In this document: positions 21,028 to 22,785 of the stretch, piece after piece
How the letters are laid out: each line of letters starts with the position of its first letter
How positions within the stretch are numbered: the first letter of the stretch is position 1
Assembly (NCBI GenBank): GCA_023435025.1
Contig: JAEYSE010000034.1
Span: forward strand, 1-22,785
DNA from: Bacillota bacterium
GTDB taxonomy: Bacteria > Bacillota > Clostridia > Christensenellales > CAG-138
Direction: 5' to 3'
Length of the DNA: 22,785 nucleotides
The notes under the pieces: model-generated
The model's database searches: none
What the model was told of the DNA's origin: nothing
The model's input: only the letters and a program-made list of their open reading frames with translations
Position numbers and translations under genes: made by a program

Positions 21028-22341
21028 ATGGATCAGGCAAAGGCGGTATGGGCGCGCACCTGCGAACTCTTGAAGGCGGAGGTCAACGGCATCAGCTACA
21101 ATACGTTTATCGATGTATTGGCGCCGCTTGCTATTTCCGCAAACGCACTCATCCTGTGTTCCCCTAATGAGATGATTCAGTCCTCAATCGAAAAGTACTA
21201 CATCGCTACCATCCGCGCTTGCGCCGCACAGGCCGCCGAAGGCATAGACACCGTCACCGTCGTGCCGCCCAGCGAACGCGCCCTTTACGTGAAGGACGAA
21301 GCAAGCGATTACAGCTATTGCAACCTGTTTGCAAAATATACGTTCAATACGTTCGTCATCGGCGGTTCCAACTATTTTGCGCACGCCGCCGCGCTCGCCG
21401 TGGCGCAAAACCCGGCCCGCTCCTACAACCCTTTGTTCCTCTACGGCGGCGTGGGTTTGGGTAAGACGCATTTGATGCACGCTATCGGACACTTTGTGCG
21501 GGAAAACAATCCCCGTGCGCGCGTCATGTATGTGACGAGCGAAACATTTACAAATGAAATGATTCAGTCCATCTCCACCAACCGCAATAAGGAGTTTCGG
21601 AACCGTTACCGCAACGCGGACGTGCTGATGGTGGACGATATTCAGTTTATCGCGCGAAAAGAGGGCGTGCAGGAGGAGTTCTTCCATACCTTTAACGCGC
21701 TCCATGCCGCCAACAAGCAGATTGTAATCTCCTCGGACAAGCCCCCACGCGAAATCGCACAGTTGGAGGAACGCTTACGCTCCCGTTTTGAATGGGGTTT
21801 GATTGCGGATATCCAACCTCCGGATCTCGAAACGCGCATCGCCATATTAAAGCGCCGCGCGGATGAGGAAAAAATGCATGTGCCGGACAGTGTATTGGAA
21901 TATATCGCCGAACGCGTGCAAAGCAACATCCGTGAGCTTGAGGGCTTGCTCACCCGCGTTATCGCCTACGCGCAGTTTAACCGCATGGCGCTGGACATGC
22001 ATGTGGCCGCCACCGCATTAAAGGACATGCTGCCCAACGACGCGCCGCGCATATTAACGCCCGTGCTTATTCAGGAAACCGTGGCCGCCTATTACGGCCT
22101 ATCTGTAGAGTCGTTCTCCGCCAAGCGCAGGGATCAAGAGGTCGCCTTCCCGCGGCAGATCGCCATGTACCTGTCCCGTTGTATGACGGATTGGAGCCTC
22201 CCAAAGATCGGCGATGCGTTTGGTGGGCGCAACCATACCACCGTCATGCACGCCCATGAAAAGATTACAGAACAGATGAAGGCTGACCCCGCGCTTTCCG
22301 CCACAATCGCGGATTTGAAAAAGCGGCTGATTTCAAACTGA
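21028..22341 (+). CDS. dnaA: Chromosomal replication initiator DnaA
   Basis: The 437-residue product has all four domains: domain I (about 1-75), a short domain II, an AAA+ domain III with Walker A GGVGLGKT (140-147) and Walker B MVDDIQ (201-206), and domain IV with SLPKIGDAFGG and the signature GRNHTTVMHAHEKI (400-413). DnaA binds 9-base boxes, opens the origin and regulates its own gene. The odd point is N402: the signature in nearly every DnaA is GRDHTTV, where Asp (D433 in Escherichia coli) contacts a base. Start ATG has GGGGGAG close upstream. Upstream are the TrmB operon and terminators rather than the rpmH cluster usual in Firmicutes; downstream lies an origin-like region, with dnaN expected beyond the window. 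Confidence 0.97.
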   Translation: MDQAKAVWARTCELLKAEVNGISYNTFIDVLAPLAISANALILCSPNEMIQSSIEKYYIATIRACAAQAAEGIDTVTVVPPSERALYVKDEASDYSYCNLFAKYTFNTFVIGGSNYFAHAAALAVAQNPARSYNPLFLYGGVGLGKTHLMHAIGHFVRENNPRARVMYVTSETFTNEMIQSISTNRNKEFRNRYRNADVLMVDDIQFIARKEGVQEEFFHTFNALHAANKQIVISSDKPPREIAQLEERLRSRFEWGLIADIQPPDLETRIAILKRRADEEKMHVPDSVLEYIAERVQSNIRELEGLLTRVIAYAQFNRMALDMHVAATALKDMLPNDAPRILTPVLIQETVAAYYGLSVESFSAKRRDQEVAFPRQIAMYLSRCMTDWSLPKIGDAFGGRNHTTVMHAHEKITEQMKADPALSATIADLKKRLISN

Positions 22342-22360
22342 CGAGGTAAGTACGGGGTAC

Positions 22361-22391
22361 GTTTCTTTTCTTTCCACGAAAAAAAAGAAAC
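22361..22391 (+). terminator. AT-rich hairpin after dnaA
   Basis: GTTTCTTTT (22361-22369) pairs with AAAAGAAAC (22383-22391). There is no clear T-run behind it, so a terminator role is uncertain. Confidence 0.35.
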
Positions 22392-22474
22392 AAAAGAAAG
22401 CGGACATATATTCGTATTTATTCTTTTCTATCTGTTAATTCGTACTAGAATGTAATTATAAATACGTTGGGATT

Positions 22475-22513
22475 CCAAAGGGACGTTGTCCCTTTGGCGG
22501 AGGCAGAGCCTCC
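22475..22513 (+). repeat. Two-hairpin dispersed repeat, copy C
   Basis: CCAAAGGGAC (22475-22484) pairs with GTCCCTTTGG (22488-22497). Two bases later GGAGGC (22499-22504) pairs with GCCTCC (22508-22513). The order, loop style and AAGGGAC/GTCCCTT core match copy A at 1689-1737. Confidence 0.6.
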
Positions 22514-22514
22514 A

Positions 22515-22785
22515 TAATCGTCCTATCTGTTTTTAGATTTTACGTAATTTTCTCTTTTCCGACATGATTTCTGCCTATTATTGTTTTGTGGTTTTTGCTA
22601 AGAACCTTTATAATGATATACAGCGTTGCATATCCACAATCTGTGCACGGGGGATGTGCACGGATTGTGCCAAGTGTGGACTGTGTGCATGCTGTGTACA
22701 TCCGGACAAGTTATCCATAGGCGGTGCACAAGAAAGTGCACAGGGGGTTCTTTTGGCGTCGTCTTGCCGTGAATAGGTTATGCAC
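22515..22785. other. Origin-like region with DnaA-box-like sequences
   Basis: An AT-rich stretch (about 22515-22620) could be the unwinding element. It is followed by box-like sequences: ATATCCACA (22630-22638) and TTATCCATA (22711-22719), each one base off TTATCCACA, and TTATGCAC cut by the window end (22778-22785). Reverse-strand candidates with TGTG cores lie at 22642, 22655, 22667, 22675, 22682 and 22693. TGTGCACGG occurs exactly twice (22642-22650, 22655-22663) and GTGCACA at 22724 and 22736. No gene is convincing here; a frame from 22564 has poor composition. Confidence 0.75.
22586..22614 (+). promoter_or_regulatory. Putative dnaN promoter
   Basis: A consensus TATAAT (22609-22614) stands 17 bases after TTGTGG (22586-22591). 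It faces the end of the window, where dnaN is expected, with DnaA-box-like sequences just downstream. Confidence 0.6.

Noticed and set aside
22564..22776. Short plus-strand frame in the origin-like region
   Set aside because: Cys-rich chance frame across the DnaA-box array, without ribosome-binding site.
1..22785. CRISPR array, prophage, insertion sequence or integrase
   Set aside because: No regularly spaced direct repeats of suitable length, and none of the proteins carries transposase, recombinase or phage-structural motifs.

Overview
The window comes from the chromosome of a low-to-mid GC Firmicute, most likely an anaerobic member of the Clostridia from a sporulating lineage. This rests on a spoIID homologue, a DnaA of Firmicutes type (GVGLGKT, SLPKIG), an FAD/4Fe-4S oxidoreductase next to hypA, an ECF-transporter S component, strong AGGAGG ribosome-binding sites and TTGACA/TATAAT promoters. 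No phage, transposase, integrase, CRISPR array or rRNA is visible. One tRNA-Leu is present.

Layout. 1-2166: 3' part of a GltD-like FAD oxidoreductase with a C-terminal ferredoxin domain, a hairpin-rich gap, then hypA. 2242-3586: a promoter, a TudS-related putative desulfidase and an ECF S component, which form a likely salvage pair. 3605-4815 (minus): a sigma-region-2-like membrane protein and a TetR regulator. 5093-6091: spoIID. 6132-6635: tRNA-Leu(UAA) followed by two structured units that each end in a copy of the tRNA 3' end. 6735-8482: a cupin, a His-rich metal-binding protein and a DUF1801 protein, each apparently with its own signals. 8759-12519: five plus-strand genes (two alpha/alpha-toroid repeat proteins around a membrane protein and two flavodoxin-fold reductases). 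12596-15451 (minus): four tightly packed genes, three of them zinc-ribbon proteins and one with tandem PH-like repeats. 15730-17515: a frameshifted SnoaL-like gene, a membrane protein, a lipoprotein and a NUDIX hydrolase. 17697-20596: a TrmB-type regulator with a palindromic operator, a TauE/SafE-like permease and an ornithine-cyclodeaminase/mu-crystallin-family enzyme in one operon. 20651-22785: terminators, dnaA and an origin-like intergenic region with DnaA-box-like sequences, ending inside that region.

How the parts may work together. The desulfidase and S component probably import and process a sulfur-containing small molecule. The TrmB-permease-mu-crystallin operon looks like a small inducible amino-acid or imine pathway. 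The toroid/flavodoxin cluster and the zinc-ribbon/PH operon are the two best candidates for undescribed systems; neither has a function I can assign.

The most unusual single observations are the tandem tRNA-3'-end mimics after tRNA-Leu, an Asp-to-Asn change at the base-contacting position of DnaA domain IV beside an origin rich in TGTGCAC motifs, and a dispersed two-hairpin repeat present three times.
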